Part shown: positions 22,642-34,863 of the stretch, piece by piece
Layout: every line of letters begins with the position of its first letter
Position numbering within the stretch: the stretch's first letter is position 1
Assembly (NCBI RefSeq): GCF_000006565.2
Contig: NC_031475.1
Location: forward strand, 3,796,522-3,860,521
Source: Toxoplasma gondii ME49
Lineage: Eukaryota > Apicomplexa > Conoidasida > Eucoccidiorida > Sarcocystidae
Reading direction: 5' to 3'
Length of the DNA: 64,000 nt
Program-made: the position numbers and the translations under genes
The notes under the pieces: model-generated
Database searches by the model: none
Told to the model about the DNA's origin: nothing
Seen by the model: only the letters and a program-made list of their open reading frames with translations

Positions 22642-24225
22642 TCGGATACCCTACCATGAAACTGAGCATCCATATACGCTCATGGCCTAGGCTTCTCTTT
22701 GTTATGGCAACCCTTGATACTGTCGCATGTGCCTCCTTTTGGGGCACTGGCTACTTGCTCACTCCCGATTCTATTTCGTGGCAATGTAAACTTTCATTGT
22801 TATTTCCAGGTCGGACGTCGACATTGGACTCCCAGCGGGAACGGGTGACGAAGTCTACCTGCGTCAGTTAAACGAGGTAGGCTGAACACGCAGATGGTCT
22901 TGGGCACCTGGCGCTAGTGTCGGAAAAGCAAAGACAACGATCATTTCTACACTCCCTTCCACGTGCTGTGATTCTTAGCAGTCCGTGGTAGTTTCCTCAG
23001 ATCCGTGAACCATAAAATTTTTCGGATACCAGCACGCACGGATGGGCAAATCTCCTTCAGCTCCATTCACATACACAAGCATTGCTACTCATGATCCACA
23101 CACGTGGATGCGCGTCGTTGTGTACCGATTATGCACGCATGCATGTACATATGCAGACACATGTGAACTGCTACAGTCTTATATTGGAATGGACGTGTAT
23201 TTGAGTCAACGGGCCTTCGTGTCGCCTGTCTAAAACAATAGGTGCTTCCTCGCGTTCTCCTGGAGCATCGTCCGACGCTTATCCTCTACGTCGCCGGCGT
23301 GGATATCCACGAGCAGGATACCTTCGGTAACTTCCAAATCACCGACGCGGGTCTGCGGATGCGGGAAGAGCTCGTGTTCTCCCACTGTCTCCGCTACAAC
23401 CAAGCCATTCTCCGTCACAGAAGGCAGATCGAGGCGCGTCTCCGCTCGCCTGACGCGGAGGAAAAACAAGCGAAACATCCACGTGAGCCCAGGACAGCAG
23501 AAGGTCAAACCAGCAACTCTTCCGGCTCGCAGACTTCGAGCCCCGAAGATCTCTTCAGCCGGTCGCCAGGCCGCAGTCAGACGTGGGAAGATCTTGGAGA
23601 ACGAGAGGTACCAGTGGAGCAGAGAGTGGGCGTGAGCGGGCACGAGGTGCAGGGAAACGCAGGCTCGCTTCCAGACCGAAAAGAGTCACGAGATGCACGC
23701 GCTGTCCACGCGGAGACACTTAAAACGGTTACGCATGCAGACACCTGCCACCCTGTCGCTATCTGCTCTGTTGTCGCCGGGGGCTACAGCGATGACATCG
23801 CTCACACTGTACGGAGGCACGCTATTCTTTTTCAGTAAGTCGAGAGGTTTATATGGCGGTGGACCTTTCCTTACCGCAGCGAATTCGGGCCCACTGCAAG
23901 GACGTGAGCTGAACCTGAGTACACATTGGCACTGCTTGGTTCTTCCTTTGTCTTCTTTTTTGCTGGTCGCGACGCGCCTGGGCACATGCTCGTCGCCTCG
24001 TTTGATGGCATGGGAACTCCTTACCCTGTCCTCCGCTTTCATCGCTGCCTCAACTTTTTGTGTCGTCCGTTCTTCGCCTACGATGTCTTAAGTTTTCTTT
24101 CCATGCTTCTCTGTGTCAATGTCTGCAATTGCACGCGCCCCGTTAGGACCGCCGCTCGTTTCTGGAAGGACCGCCGGTATCCAGAGTTCTACCGCCCCCC
24201 GTACAAGGCCTGGAGCTCAGAGTAA
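18950..24225 (+). CDS. Histone deacetylase, class IV-like, with long N-terminal extension
   Basis: This is a zinc-dependent lysine deacetylase. The model has six exons: 18950-21379, 21677-21840, 22366-22491, 22810-22876, 23242-23834 and 24147-24225. All phases close to give 1,152 residues. The deacetylase fold begins near residue 550 (GLPIVYSPRLVPP), is interrupted by about 180 low-complexity residues, and resumes with VVHAPEYV and LSEEEERKIGFPV (about 770-795). The signature residues are present: the GGGTHH pair (His835-His836), DLDVHQGDGT with zinc ligands Asp873 and His875, GVDIHEQD with Asp950, and VAGGYS with catalytic Tyr1111. The EEERKIGFP, FCVFNDVAVAA and GLPAGTGDEVYL blocks point to the HDAC11/bacterial-like class IV group rather than class I. 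A second insertion of roughly 110 residues sits between Asp950 and Tyr1111. The first 30 residues are hydrophobic (FFLLLFWHAPP) and could be a signal peptide, so either a non-nuclear site or a later true start is possible. Confidence 0.9.
22600..22640. repeat. (TA)n microsatellite
   Basis: About 20 uninterrupted TA units lie in the third intron of the deacetylase gene. This is the longest such tract in the window. Confidence 0.95.
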
Positions 24226-24857
24226 CCGGGTTGTGCGGAAGAGAGGTTTCGCCCGGACGACCCGCCTGCAACTCTCCTCCATGCTGGAGACCCAGAACCA
24301 TTGCTCGTGTGCGACCTGCGCCATTCGCGTCTGCCTTGTCCATCGCGTAGCATCACTTCTCGCAGATTTGCCCGCCGTCAGGTTCTATCGCAGCCCCTTT
24401 TTCGACCGTTTTTGTTACTCGCTCCCTCCCCCTTGTTCTCGTCCGCGTTCGGTGACGGTTTTATTCTTGTGCGTCTCGTCGCCCTGTCCACGCAGACGTC
24501 ATTTGAGGAGCTTCGTCCGTTTCCACATTGTGCAGAGAAGAAATGTTTCGAGGGCTTTACCCCAGCGCAGATGTTGAATTGCCCAATGATTCCCCCCTTT
24601 CGACGTCACGTTTGTCCTCTCCCTGAGTTCGCTTCTCGGGGATTCGTTTCTGCCACGTCAACGCCATGCACGTGCGGGACTGCCGACATGCGTTTTTGTC
24701 ATCTACTCCGTGAAGTGGCCTTGTCGCGATTGCCGCGAATCGCGTACAATGCAGGCTCCTTGGATCTTTGCCTCAGCTGCAGGAACTCGAGCTGACTCGT
24801 CCTCGCTTCCCTGATTGGCTTACGCTGCGTGTGCAGTCGTGAATCGAGTTCTGCGGC
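24226..24857. other. Spacer between converging deacetylase and membrane-protein genes
   Basis: This 632-bp pyrimidine-rich stretch lies between the plus-strand stop at 24225 and the minus-strand stop at 24858. It should hold both 3' UTRs. No conserved coding block is visible. Confidence 0.6.
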
Positions 24858-27800
24858 TCAGGGAGTTTCATCCACAGTTTTCTGTTCGATCATGCGCGCC
24901 TTTGACTCATCTTCGCCGTCGCTTCCTCCCTCGAGACACCACGAACCTTCTTGCCACTCTCCCACGCTCCCACAGTCGGCATCTCTACGCATCTTTCGCA
25001 CTTTCGCCTCGGTCGCGTCCCGGTTCCCTTTTCGCTGGCACAGCCCCCGGCGCTCCTCAACTTCGTATTCCTCGCCTTCTTCCTCTCCGCCGCTCCTGGG
25101 CCAACACTCGGCTTCCACTTCCTCCCTTTCCCTGGCTTCTCCCCAGCTCGCGCAGTCCCACTCGTCGTCGCCTTCGGCCTCCGCTTCACCCATCCCACAA
25201 AACGCCTCCTCTGTCTCCCCACCGCGCTGCCGAACAAGTAGGCCAAACACAGGGGGCAATGCCGCCAGGCCTTTCTCGGGTTCCACAAAGACCGGAGCCG
25301 TCGAAGGCGACACCGAGAAAGCTTCCTGGCTCTGATTCGAGCAAACCCCGGTCTGGCATTGGTTTCCTTCCCACCTGCGTGCTCTCGGCTCCGCTGGGTC
25401 TAGGTCGCCTCCTTCCGCGCTCGCTAGAAACCCCTCCGCCTGGCGCCCTTGGCGCCCCACAAACGCGCCTTCCTGCCCCATCAGAAACTCGAAACTCCTG
25501 ACACGTAAATCCACTTGTTCTCTGCCCTTAGTAGAAACGCCGCAACGCGCTAACTGGCCTGAAAGCTCCACAAACAGACTCCGCACGCCGGAGGCGGCTT
25601 CGGCTTCTCGGCGGAGGCGCCGGGCGAGCTGGAGACTCTCTGTGGTTGTCTCGCCTAGGCCGAGGCCAGACAAAAGAGACCCGTCTGCCTCCGGACCGGT
25701 GTGGGCCTCGGTCAGTTTTGTCTGCACCTTTCGGGGTTCCGATGCCTCCTCCTGGCTAGTGAGGGACGCAGGCGCGCCAGCGGGTCCACACCTGAGAGCT
25801 GGTTTTTGGGTAATCAGCGAATGCGCCTGGTCGTCCGAAGGCTTGTCTTCTTGTTTTTGTGTCTCTCTGGCTCGACCGTCTTCGTCTCCTGGGTCCCTGC
25901 CTGTGCCACTGACAGGTGGCATCGCTCTGTCCACGTGCCACTCTGGCAAATCGGGGAAGTCTAGCGCGTCCTCTCGGTCGTCTTCCTCTCCTTCTTCCTC
26001 TCGCAGCTCCAGCCTTACGCGGCGTGCTTCTTCGTCTTCGCTATCATCCCTCACCTCCCAAGCTCCTCTTGACGGATCCGGCGCCACCGCGCTCGGCGCC
26101 CCTCGCTTCCCTCTGACCGAAGCGGCTGCAGCCGAGGACAAGACGAACTCCTTCACGAGGCGCCTGTGTTGCCGTTGCCGCTGGATGCGTGGATGAGAAA
26201 GGAAAACGCGCTTCAACTCCCCCACGGCTAAGCGTCCCTTCGCCAAAGTCGCTCCGTCGACCTCGTCGTTGAAGAGTGGCACGGTGTCAGGCGAAGGCCT
26301 CTGTCTCCTTCCGTCGTCTTCCCCGAGGCCTTTATAGATTTCGAGCAAGTCCTGCTGGGGAGCAGGCAACGCCAGACAGCCTTTCCTCTCTCCTTCCTGC
26401 TTGCCTTCGCTCTCCTGTCCCCTTGTCTCTCGTTCGCCTTGTGGACCGCCGCCCGTGGCATCGGCTGGCTCTTCGCACCCGTCCTGCGGCACATCGTTCT
26501 CCCCTCCCTTTCTCCGATCTCTCTCTCGCTGTCTCTTGAAAAACAGTTGAAGCGCCTTATCACAGCTTTGCTGGGCAAATGCCAGTTGCTGCTGCGTCGC
26601 TTGAAGAACGTGGATCCACTCCGCATCCGTTTCCTCGTCTCCCGCTCCATCGGGGCCGCCCTCCGCCGTCTGTCTACCTGCACCCCTCGCCCTAGCCAGC
26701 TCGGACGCAGAGGCCGTGCTGGTCCCTTCGGGGCCCCGAGTGTCACGCGCGAGAAGCGCCGCATCCTGGCGAGAGCCCGCTCCGCGACACTTGGTGCACA
26801 GCTGCGCAGCGGCGAAAGACAAGGCCTCTCGCTCTCGTAGATCGTCTGTCCCACCAGCTGTCCGGGGGACCGAGGAAGAGCGGTAAGAAGCCATTGAACA
26901 AGACGGTGCAGTCGGGCCCAGACGAAGAAGTGCCAGAGCAGCGGCCACGTGTTGATTGAGCCTGCCGAGGCCCAGGCGAAGGTCGCCTGGTGATAGCAGA
27001 GCAGAAGAGTCACGGAACAGAGGAGACACATGAGGCGGACCGAGGCAGCAGGGTACCACGCGAGATCCCTCGTCCTTCGCGGGGTTTGATATCGCCTTAG
27101 CCGACTCGGCGTCTCGGCTGGGGCGGCCCGATGGTCTACGGCCGTTCGGCGAACACCCAGGCGAAGTCGGCAAATCAGACGACGCAGGGGCAAGGCGCGA
27201 AGGAAGCACAAAAAGCGGCGCTCGAACCCCCGTGGCTGCGAGACGTGCCCAGTCATAGAGAAGCGCACTTCTCAGTTGTCCTGTCGACTTCTCCAGTTCG
27301 CGCTCTGCAATCTTTAGTGCGAACAGAATGCCCATGAGCTGCAGCGTCGACCTCCACGAGGCACCTGTGAGACTGGCGATGGCTTCGAGGGCTTGCAGCG
27401 TCCTGGCCGCTTCGGCGACGGCAGTGCGGAAGACGTGAGCCAGACTCGAGAAGCGTGCTGGAGTTGAAGAACTGGGAGAGTGGAAAGACGAGGATTCATG
27501 GCAGGGACAAGCGGAACCGCTGCCGCAGTTGGTAGTCATAGTGGCAACGCGGGAGACGCAAAACGAGGGAGACGAAGAGAGAAAAGGCAAACCAGATGAG
27601 AGACCTGACATAGGAAGAGGCACCGCAGCGAGCCCCTCCCGGGAGATGCCGCTGGGAGAGATAGATACATCTGCGTTTATCGCCTCTTCTCCTGAGAACG
27701 TCGCAAGCGTGTTGTCGTTTCCAGTTCCATCCTGCTTCCTATCTCGCTCCACCTGTTTCTCTGTATCCTCCCCTTCACGGCTTCTCTCGAAGGAACTCTT

Positions 27801-29211
27801 TTTCTTTTCAGGATCCGAGTCGCGCTCTGCTTGCCCTCCCACGCTCGCCGTGCCCCCGCCGTCCATCTTGCTGACCTCCATGAGCTCGTCGAAAAGCGAA
27901 CGAAGCCCGGCTGCAGCTCTCGGCTCCTTTGCGTCCTTCGTCGCACTTGCGCCCACGTCAAACTTCACTTCTTTGCTTCTTGCATTGCGCCTTGGCTTTC
28001 CGCAGAGTGCGGAACCGCCTTCCCTTCCTCCACAACCGGGCTCGGCCATTCGGCGCGAGGATTGCTGCCTCCTCATCGACAAAACCGGAGACGTGGACTC
28101 GTCACCTGGGCATTGGTGCAAGCGTAGCCCGCATTTGATCTCTAAGGGGCGCGAGCCACCCGTGGGCTCTGGCGCTCCGCCTACCGCCTCACATGCGGCA
28201 TCCCAATACCTCACAGGCCTTGCGCCCATCTCAGAGGACGAAGCAACCTCGTCCAAGTTACCATCTGAAGATGGAGGACAGGACGCTCGCGAGACTGTGT
28301 CGGATATCAGCTGAAGAAGGCAAGTCTGAAAGCCTGCACACAGGTCTCGTTCAGATCGCCACACGTGCGAAGCGATGTGCTTCATGTTCGAGAGCGTGAA
28401 AGAATAGTCGGACTTTCTGTGCAGGCCAGCGAGAGACGCTTTCCTAGTGTTTTCCTCCTGAAAGGCGTTTGACGGCAAGATGCAGGCAGAGGGCATTCCC
28501 AATCTGGATTCACCCCTGATATCGCCAGCCACTTCCCGCCATATTTCTCGAAGCATGTCCCCCCAAGATACTCCACTCAAAAGGGCCTCCGTCGCCCGAC
28601 GCAGGCCCCGACCGGTCCGCAGGCCCGTCTCGACGAACATGCGCCGCAACTCAGCCGTCAGCAAGGAGGAGAGAGAAGCCGGAGAAGCACCTGAAGCCGA
28701 AGAAGGAGACGTCTTGAGAGGGGACGCTGACGCGTTAGCAGGGCCACCTCCACCAGCGAATCGACGCGAGCCTGAACTGGTTTCTGTAGGGCTCGGGTCC
28801 CGAGCCGTGGAGACCTCGGTGACGGGTGCCGGGGCGTTAAGGAGAACCCAGCTATCCACTGCTCGATGTGTCACTGCTACCTCTTGCGTCCACCTGGAAT
28901 GCATACGCATTCAAATCATTTGAGCAAATATGCTATATACGTAGGTGTGTGTAGAGATTGTGGTGCATGGGTATATGCATATCTGTGCTGTCGGCAGGCG
29001 TCTTTCCCGCGGTATCGCCCTTTGAAGAAGGCGTTTCTAGTCAGGTGCGATGCGTGCATGGATTCGCAGAATGTGACGCCTCCTGGCGAGGAGGAAGAGA
29101 GACAAAAAACAGTGAGCACGAATGTGGCGATCTCGAAACCTATTTACATGAATGTGCACACACCAACCACGGGATGGACACATCACCGTACGCGATCTAT
29201 GTTTTCGTATG

Positions 29212-29253
<42 letters not shown>

Positions 29254-30426
29254 TGTAGGTATGGTTGAAGCGACCATTAAGGTTTGAATATCGAGCGGTT
29301 TTAAGGAATCGATCATGGAGCTGTGCTCATGTGCATCTACGCACCGCAGCAGTACCCGTCCTCACCTGAGTATTTCCTTTATGTACTTCTGTTCAACGAT
29401 AAGGAGCGAAGCCACTTTCTTCCACCTTCGAACAACAGCCTGTCTGGCCCAGGCTCCGAAAACGAAGGGCACTACAACTGTGGCGGCAGAAGCAGCAAGA
29501 AAAAGGGCTCCTGCCACACTCCCGAGAACGGCACAAACAGACACAACGGTGAACAGCGGGTGCCAGATGCTAGCCGTTCTCAGTCCAACACGTAGTTTGT
29601 TTCTAGCCAGGCGGTCACTCTCTCCGAAAAACGTTTCAAACAGAGCACACGAAGCAGGAAAGGCCAAGTCAGAAGTAGCGAGCAAATGTCGCAGAGCCAC
29701 GAATGTCACGACAGCCACACCTAGGGCTGAAGCCACCGCACAAGTCCCGGTGAAAAGGTGAGCATTCAAAACGTAACTCTGCCTTGCGTCATCGTTTCTC
29801 TCAGACAAAGAGTATGAGGACGTTGTGTCACCCCTTGAAGCGCTGGTCTCTTTAGGTTCAGGTGTCGAGTCTTGTCCTTGAGAGGGGGATTGGACGTCCC
29901 CAGTTTCCGGCACTCCTTCGCGCGCCGGGTCGCGAGAGCCAACGGCTTGCTGTTGGGCTCCACTGTCCCCGAAGAGCGCCGTGGACCCGACGGCCGCGCC
30001 GGCCGCCGGCGAGGGGACAGAGTCCCTCTCCCCGTTATTCCGCGATCGACTTTGACGTCGGAAGGTGGCCAATGTTGGGAGGGTGGGGACGAAAAGGAGA
30101 CGGTTATCCAGGGCGACAGTTTGGCATGAACGGAGAAGGAGAAACAGCGGATCCACGACTTCGTGGTAAAGGAATTCGAGAAGGCGGCGGCATGGAAGCC
30201 CAGCAAAAAGGCTGCTCGCGCTCTTCTCTTGGCTGTTGCATGGTGTATCTGCTGATTTCTCCCTCCCTCTCAAGATCCAGTGCCTTTTCCCCGAGGGTCC
30301 CGGGAGAAGTGTAGGAAAGCCACCGTCGCTAGTTGGGCGAGGAGACACTACAGGACAGTCTGAAGACAGCAAGACCGAGCCCAGGTCCCGCCGCCAGCCC
30401 CTCAAGGGCCCGAACGGTGACCGCAT
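24858..30426 (-). CDS. Large membrane protein with N-terminal hydrophobic segments and long acidic tail; function unknown
   Basis: Two long ORFs join cleanly. Exon 1 (30426-29366) ends CTCAG before gtgagg, and exon 2 (28893-24858) follows the acceptor attccag. The split codon AG|G gives Arg, for 1,698 residues in all. Hydrophobic segments lie near residues 226-250 (GVAVVTFVALRHLL) and 286-325 (VCAVLGSVAGALFLAASAAT), with a basic helix (VVRRWKKVASLL) after them. The splice junction reads IKEILR then WTQEVAVTHRAVDSWVLL. The rest is mostly disordered and charged, with acidic runs, Arg-rich stretches and Ser/Pro/Gly tracts. The ORF stays open for 1,345 codons in exon 2, far beyond chance. I do not recognise the family with confidence. 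The order of paired hydrophobic segments, then a helical QE-rich block, then a long cytosolic tail faintly recalls vezatin/Inp2-type myosin receptors, but that is only a guess. Further small introns inside exon 2 cannot be excluded. Confidence 0.7.
29215..29244. repeat. (TA)n microsatellite
   Basis: About 15 TA units lie inside the single modelled intron (28894-29365) of the large membrane protein gene. Confidence 0.93.
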
Positions 30427-31181
30427 AGTTAGCAGAACGTTAGAAGCCGAAGAAGGGCAGCGAGGCGTGAGTGACTACGACGGGGAAAACTACGAAAATA
30501 GAGAAGAGAAAAAAACTACAGCTAGAACGGAAAGAGAGATGGCCAAGATGTGGAGAATCGCCAGATAAAAAGTGCCACGCAGAAATCTACCACTCACACT
30601 TCCCTCGTCGGCACACACTGTGAGCGGAAGTCCTGAGGCCTCTAACAAGCACAGGCATCGACGCATAGGAATGTTCACGGTTCAAACGCATACGCCCGCA
30701 TTATAGGCAGCTGGCGGGAAGACATCTTTAACACCGATACGCATCTCAAAAACAGGTGTGCGTTGACTGGTCTACTGGGAAAGATGCTAACAGGCTAACG
30801 GACAAGTATCAGGACAAAAAAAGTCGACAGCGGAAATGTAATTACGGGGAAGAGGGTCAGTGGCACGCGGAGGAAGGATGTTCAGTTTCGTCAGAAAAAT
30901 GTGGATGGAAAAAAACTGGACTATAGTGACCAAGAAAAAAGTTGCCTCCGGAAAAAACGCGACGCAAAAAAACTTCCGATAAAGTAATAACTCCTCCTGT
31001 TTGTCTTCCGTCGACCGAAGGACCCTCTCGCCTCTCTCTTCAGGTGTTGAAGTCACGCGGTACGTCGGCAGCTTTGCCAGCTAGCGGGAACTTTTCGAGC
31101 ATGTGCTTGTCTTTTTTAGCGAGAAGGCTTTTCGTAGTCTTTGCACCGCATTTTCCCCGAGACCACCTTTTCTTCCGGACC

Positions 31182-31433
31182 ATGGCACACCACAAACAAA
31201 AGAGTGACAAAAGGTGGCGCTGTTCGAAGGCGGTCAACAAGGCATTCGCATGCTTTTCTGGCGGCACACTACCGGTACAGGTGCCAGGGGATCCAGGACA
31301 AAAGCTGATAGACAAGATAAACGATTTACTCATTTTCTCTAAGTCGCGACGCATACCCCGCTTCACTAGTAAGGGGTGGCGGGTGCGTGTCTTGTTTCGG
31401 TTCAACGGCTCTGTGTGTCCGCGAAATCCTTAA
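31182..31433 (+). CDS. Possible small ORF, 83 residues
   Basis: The ATG at 31182 sits in a good context (ggaccATGGC). The product is basic (MAHHKQKSDKRWRCSKAVNK at the start) with four Cys and no recognisable domain. It lies in the middle of a spacer with no visible splice partners. It may be chance. I list it because the start context and codon choice are better than in surrounding short ORFs. Confidence 0.18.
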   Translation: MAHHKQKSDKRWRCSKAVNKAFACFSGGTLPVQVPGDPGQKLIDKINDLLIFSKSRRIPRFTSKGWRVRVLFRFNGSVCPRNP

Positions 31434-32938
31434 ACGCGGTTCGCTCAGGCCACGTTGTGTTGTTTAGGGTTTTGCGAAGTGCAGCCAAAGAAAAAAAGTG
31501 GCGAGAGCATCGGATGTGGACTCTGCATCAGGGATAGCAAAAGCCGACTCCCTAGGGAAGAGCCACTGAAGTGACGAAAATAGACAGTTACAGGCGTAAC
31601 AACGCCGAAGAAAGGTGGCCATGAGACAAAGACGAAACCCAGAGGTGTTCTTGGGAATTCAAGGACCCCATCAGCCTCAAGCTTCGTCGCTTGAGCGTTG
31701 CATGTTTTCTCACATCGCGATGAGGGTTCCAGTCGTACTGCCAATTGGCTGATAGGTTGATGGACGAATTCATACCTCACTGGGTTGCGTCTTGTACATA
31801 GAGTCCCTGCAAATCTTTCACCTCTAGGAGAGCCGCGACTATATCACCAACCAGAAGCATCGTCCCCGTCCGGACGTGTAAAGCCTTTGAATTGGAAGAG
31901 TAGAGAAAAATGTCACTTCTCAGCCAGGCGTTTATGACTCCCGTCTGGGTGAACGACCTTTTTTCTTCTGTGGTAGCAGAATGAGGCCACCTGCAGCTCG
32001 GACCAGGAGAGTTGTTAACACAAACGCACTTGAAGAAGTCGCTCCGTACGCAGATTTGCAGAATGAATCGAAAGATGAATATCAAGTTCGAACGAGTGTG
32101 TGGCGCAGAGGACTATGCTTGAACGAGACAGTCTTTCTTTGTTCTCGAGAGACAGGCTCAAGTCCCGTGTGACTCTAATGACTAGAGTCAATCAGCGGAG
32201 ATGTTTAGGTTGGCAGCCAACCAACTGAGACAGTTCTCGATTTTCTCACTTCCGTGACAAAGCGGGTTTTAGTGGCTTTATATGAAGCACAGTGCGATGT
32301 TGGTGTTTCGCCTAAAATGGTAGTCAGAAATGCTTGTCTCCCCCCGAAGTTGTGCTATTGAGTTCGGAATTCCCCAACCTGGAAAACGAGAAAACTCTTG
32401 GAACACAATCGATACACCCTCTGCATGTTGAGGTATGATTCACAAGCGAATGTTTTTCGTGGTGGTCTGTGTCTGTGTGCCGTCAGGTTCGGAAGTGCTT
32501 GCCGGCTCCTGTTCGCGAAAGAGACAATATCATGAAGTCTAAACGCTGCCAAGTGACATCTGCGTGCTTTGTCTTCGGCGCAAAGGGCCGAGATGTCCCA
32601 GTCACACGTCGGTGTGTTTCCTGCGTATCACGACCAATACGAGTTCTGAAAACTCTTTCCGTATTCAAAAAGTGTGTCCAGCCTGGCGTCGCCGACGGTT
32701 TTGTCGCAAGAACCTCCTACCGTTTCGAAGTCCTCGGCGACAGCTCTGTTTCGTTTCCTCAGTCGACGTACCAAATGGTCGTGGAACGATGACCCCCCGT
32801 GTTGTATCTGTTTCATCTAATATAGGCAAGCTAAACCGCGGAGCGCCATGGCACCCCCCGTCGTCAGCTGGCTGTCGGCAGCGGATAGAGTTATCTCAAC
32901 ATCCTCAAATGGCGAGACCAATGCCGGCGTCCACACAA

Positions 32939-32965
32939 GGTCTCGTTCCTGTGAGGAACGAGACC
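32939..32965. other. Perfect 11-bp inverted repeat with 5-nt loop
   Basis: GGTCTCGTTCC (32939-32949) is followed by TGTGA and then the exact reverse complement (32955-32965). It stands alone in the spacer upstream of the SET gene. No function is evident. Confidence 0.85.
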
Positions 32966-34863
32966 GCAAGTACCAGATCCTAGCGACATTTGCAACTATA
33001 GTTTTGGCCCTCTACAACTAAAACTGCGACAAGGCCGCCTTCCCTCCCCGTATAGTACCCAACCGTCTCGACAAACGATTGCGTATTCGTCACTTCCTTC
33101 CCCCACATGATGAAGTTACCAAATCCCTCTTGTGATTATGTCACTCCGAACGACAAGAAGTAAAGGGCACAACTTCGACGGCTTCGCCCACTGGCGTCGC
33201 GCATCGTTTTACTGTTCACTCCAGTATGTTCGGATCTAAATCACGTTTCATGGAACTTCCCTTGTTGTAGAGACCTGGAGTGGAGGACTGAGGTCACAGT
33301 TCCACCTCTTGTCTTTTATTCTGCCCCGAAACTGTGTACCTCCTGCCCGAGTGCGTTTCTAATGCTGTGGAAGCTTTCGCCTCATCCGTCCTACACTGTG
33401 GTTCAGATCTTACACTCCGGCGTTCTTTTGTGTACTCTTTCCAGTGGGTTAGAGGCGCACGGCCATGCGTTGTCGGCTTGCCCGTTGTTATTACTAGCGA
33501 AAATTTGAATGGCAAAAGTGTGCATTTCTACGCTTGCGCTTCTTTGAGGAACCGAGATTCTACGCATGAACATGAGCTCCCCAGCCAGCAACGCAGAGGT
33601 GCGAGACAAGGGCATGCCCGCGGGGTCGCGCGCACGCGCCAAGTGGAAAAATGGACAAGTAAGAGGAGAGTGCGCAGGTGGACAGACGTTTTCCCATATG
33701 AGCTGAGTTGGCTTTTCTCGTCTTTGTCACCGTTCGTCCACCTCTCCATCTTTTCTCACTGTATCTCGCTACCTCCTCCTTGTGTGCCGTCTCGCCCCCC
33801 TTTCTCTCGCCCCGCTCCCAAACACGTTTGTCGAGGAAAAGGTGTGCGCGATTTTGTGTTATACTCTCTTTGTGTGTCCTTTTTCTCCTGATCTTCGTCG
33901 CAGCGTTTTGGACCGTTTTCCCAGAGGGACAAGGAGGGAAGAAAGACAAGATATTCACACCATTTTCAGCCTTGGCATTTTCTGCGCTGTCTGCGCAAGT
34001 CGAGAGAGACTGGGAGAAAGGTCCCATCCTGTCTTCCCGCTTCTTTTCTCGTTCGAAAAGACTCAATCAATTCGTTTCGCTTTGTTTCGTTTCCTCTTGG
34101 CTCTGACTTTGTAGGCGTCCAGAAAGCGAGATACCCCCTTTCTGCGCTTCCGGTGTCCGCCTGCCGTCATCGCTTTGTCTGCTCTTGTCCAGACATAACC
34201 ACCCTCTTGTCTCCTCGGCTGACGATCCTGAAAATTAGGACCTGCTGCATCTGTCTTGTTCTACCTCTTCTCCTGCATCTCCCTGAATTTTTTATGGACC
34301 CGAAACTCTACTTTTGACATTTCTCGACTGTACAACACTCCCGTTCGGATCTCGCCTCTGATGTCTTCGAGAAGTGTTTCCTTGTCGGCACACCACTGAT
34401 TCTCTTCGTCCTTTTTTTCTTCATTTGTTTCCTCTTGTGCTGTCTCCTTACAAAAGCCACAGATTCTTTCTTCTGCGCCTGCGCACTCCCTTGTCACTTT
34501 TCCTTCCTCCTGCCCCTCTCCCTAACGGCGAGCGTCACAGCGGCCTCTTCTTGCCCCTTTGTTGCCTCCTCCTAACGCACACCAAAGGACCGGGTGCGAA
34601 AACCGAGCGCCCTGCGTTCTTTTTTCTCCATTTTCCCGTTCTACTTTATTCCTCGACTCCCTCATCAGTGGATACGTTGACCGCACCACCGTCCGCCCCT
34701 CCTATCTCTATGTTTCTACATCAGTTTACATCTACGCGTGTTGGTATTTGTTTGCTTGTCTCTTGTTGTTTCTCTCGTTTTGAAAGCATGTACACAAGCT
34801 AGTATTGCGTTTCCTTCTCCGCGCTTCTCCTGTGATTGTCTATCGCTCGCGGAGGTCGAGTCG

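Larger units (their letters stand above)
30427..34863. promoter_or_regulatory. Divergent spacer between the membrane protein and the SET methyltransferase
   Basis: These 4.4 kb separate two start codons pointing apart. From about 33700 to 34860 the plus strand is strongly pyrimidine-rich (ctt/tct/cct runs), as in long 5' leaders of this genus, and probably belongs to the SET gene transcript. The middle (30.6-33.3 kb) shows no recognisable domain. It holds a perfect hairpin at 32939-32965 and one small ORF at 31182-31433 listed separately. Confidence 0.45.

Noticed and set aside
22374..22673. Minus-strand ORF running through the (TA)n tract
   Set aside because: A TA run codes for endless Tyr-Ile in any frame and overlaps a deacetylase exon on the other strand.
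24815..25501. 228-codon plus-strand ORF
   Set aside because: It lies wholly antisense to the last part of the large membrane protein's second exon and consists of Ser/Pro/Arg repeats expected from the complement of Glu/Gly/Arg codons.
31777..32085. Minus-strand 102-codon ORF ending LLEVKDLQGLYVQDATQ
   Set aside because: It reads fairly well but starts from TTG, has no convincing splice partners, and I recognise nothing in it.
33334..34114. Overlapping plus-strand ORFs of 110-185 codons
   Set aside because: They start from GTG or TTG and lie in a pyrimidine-rich leader region. There is no domain, and they mutually overlap in different frames.
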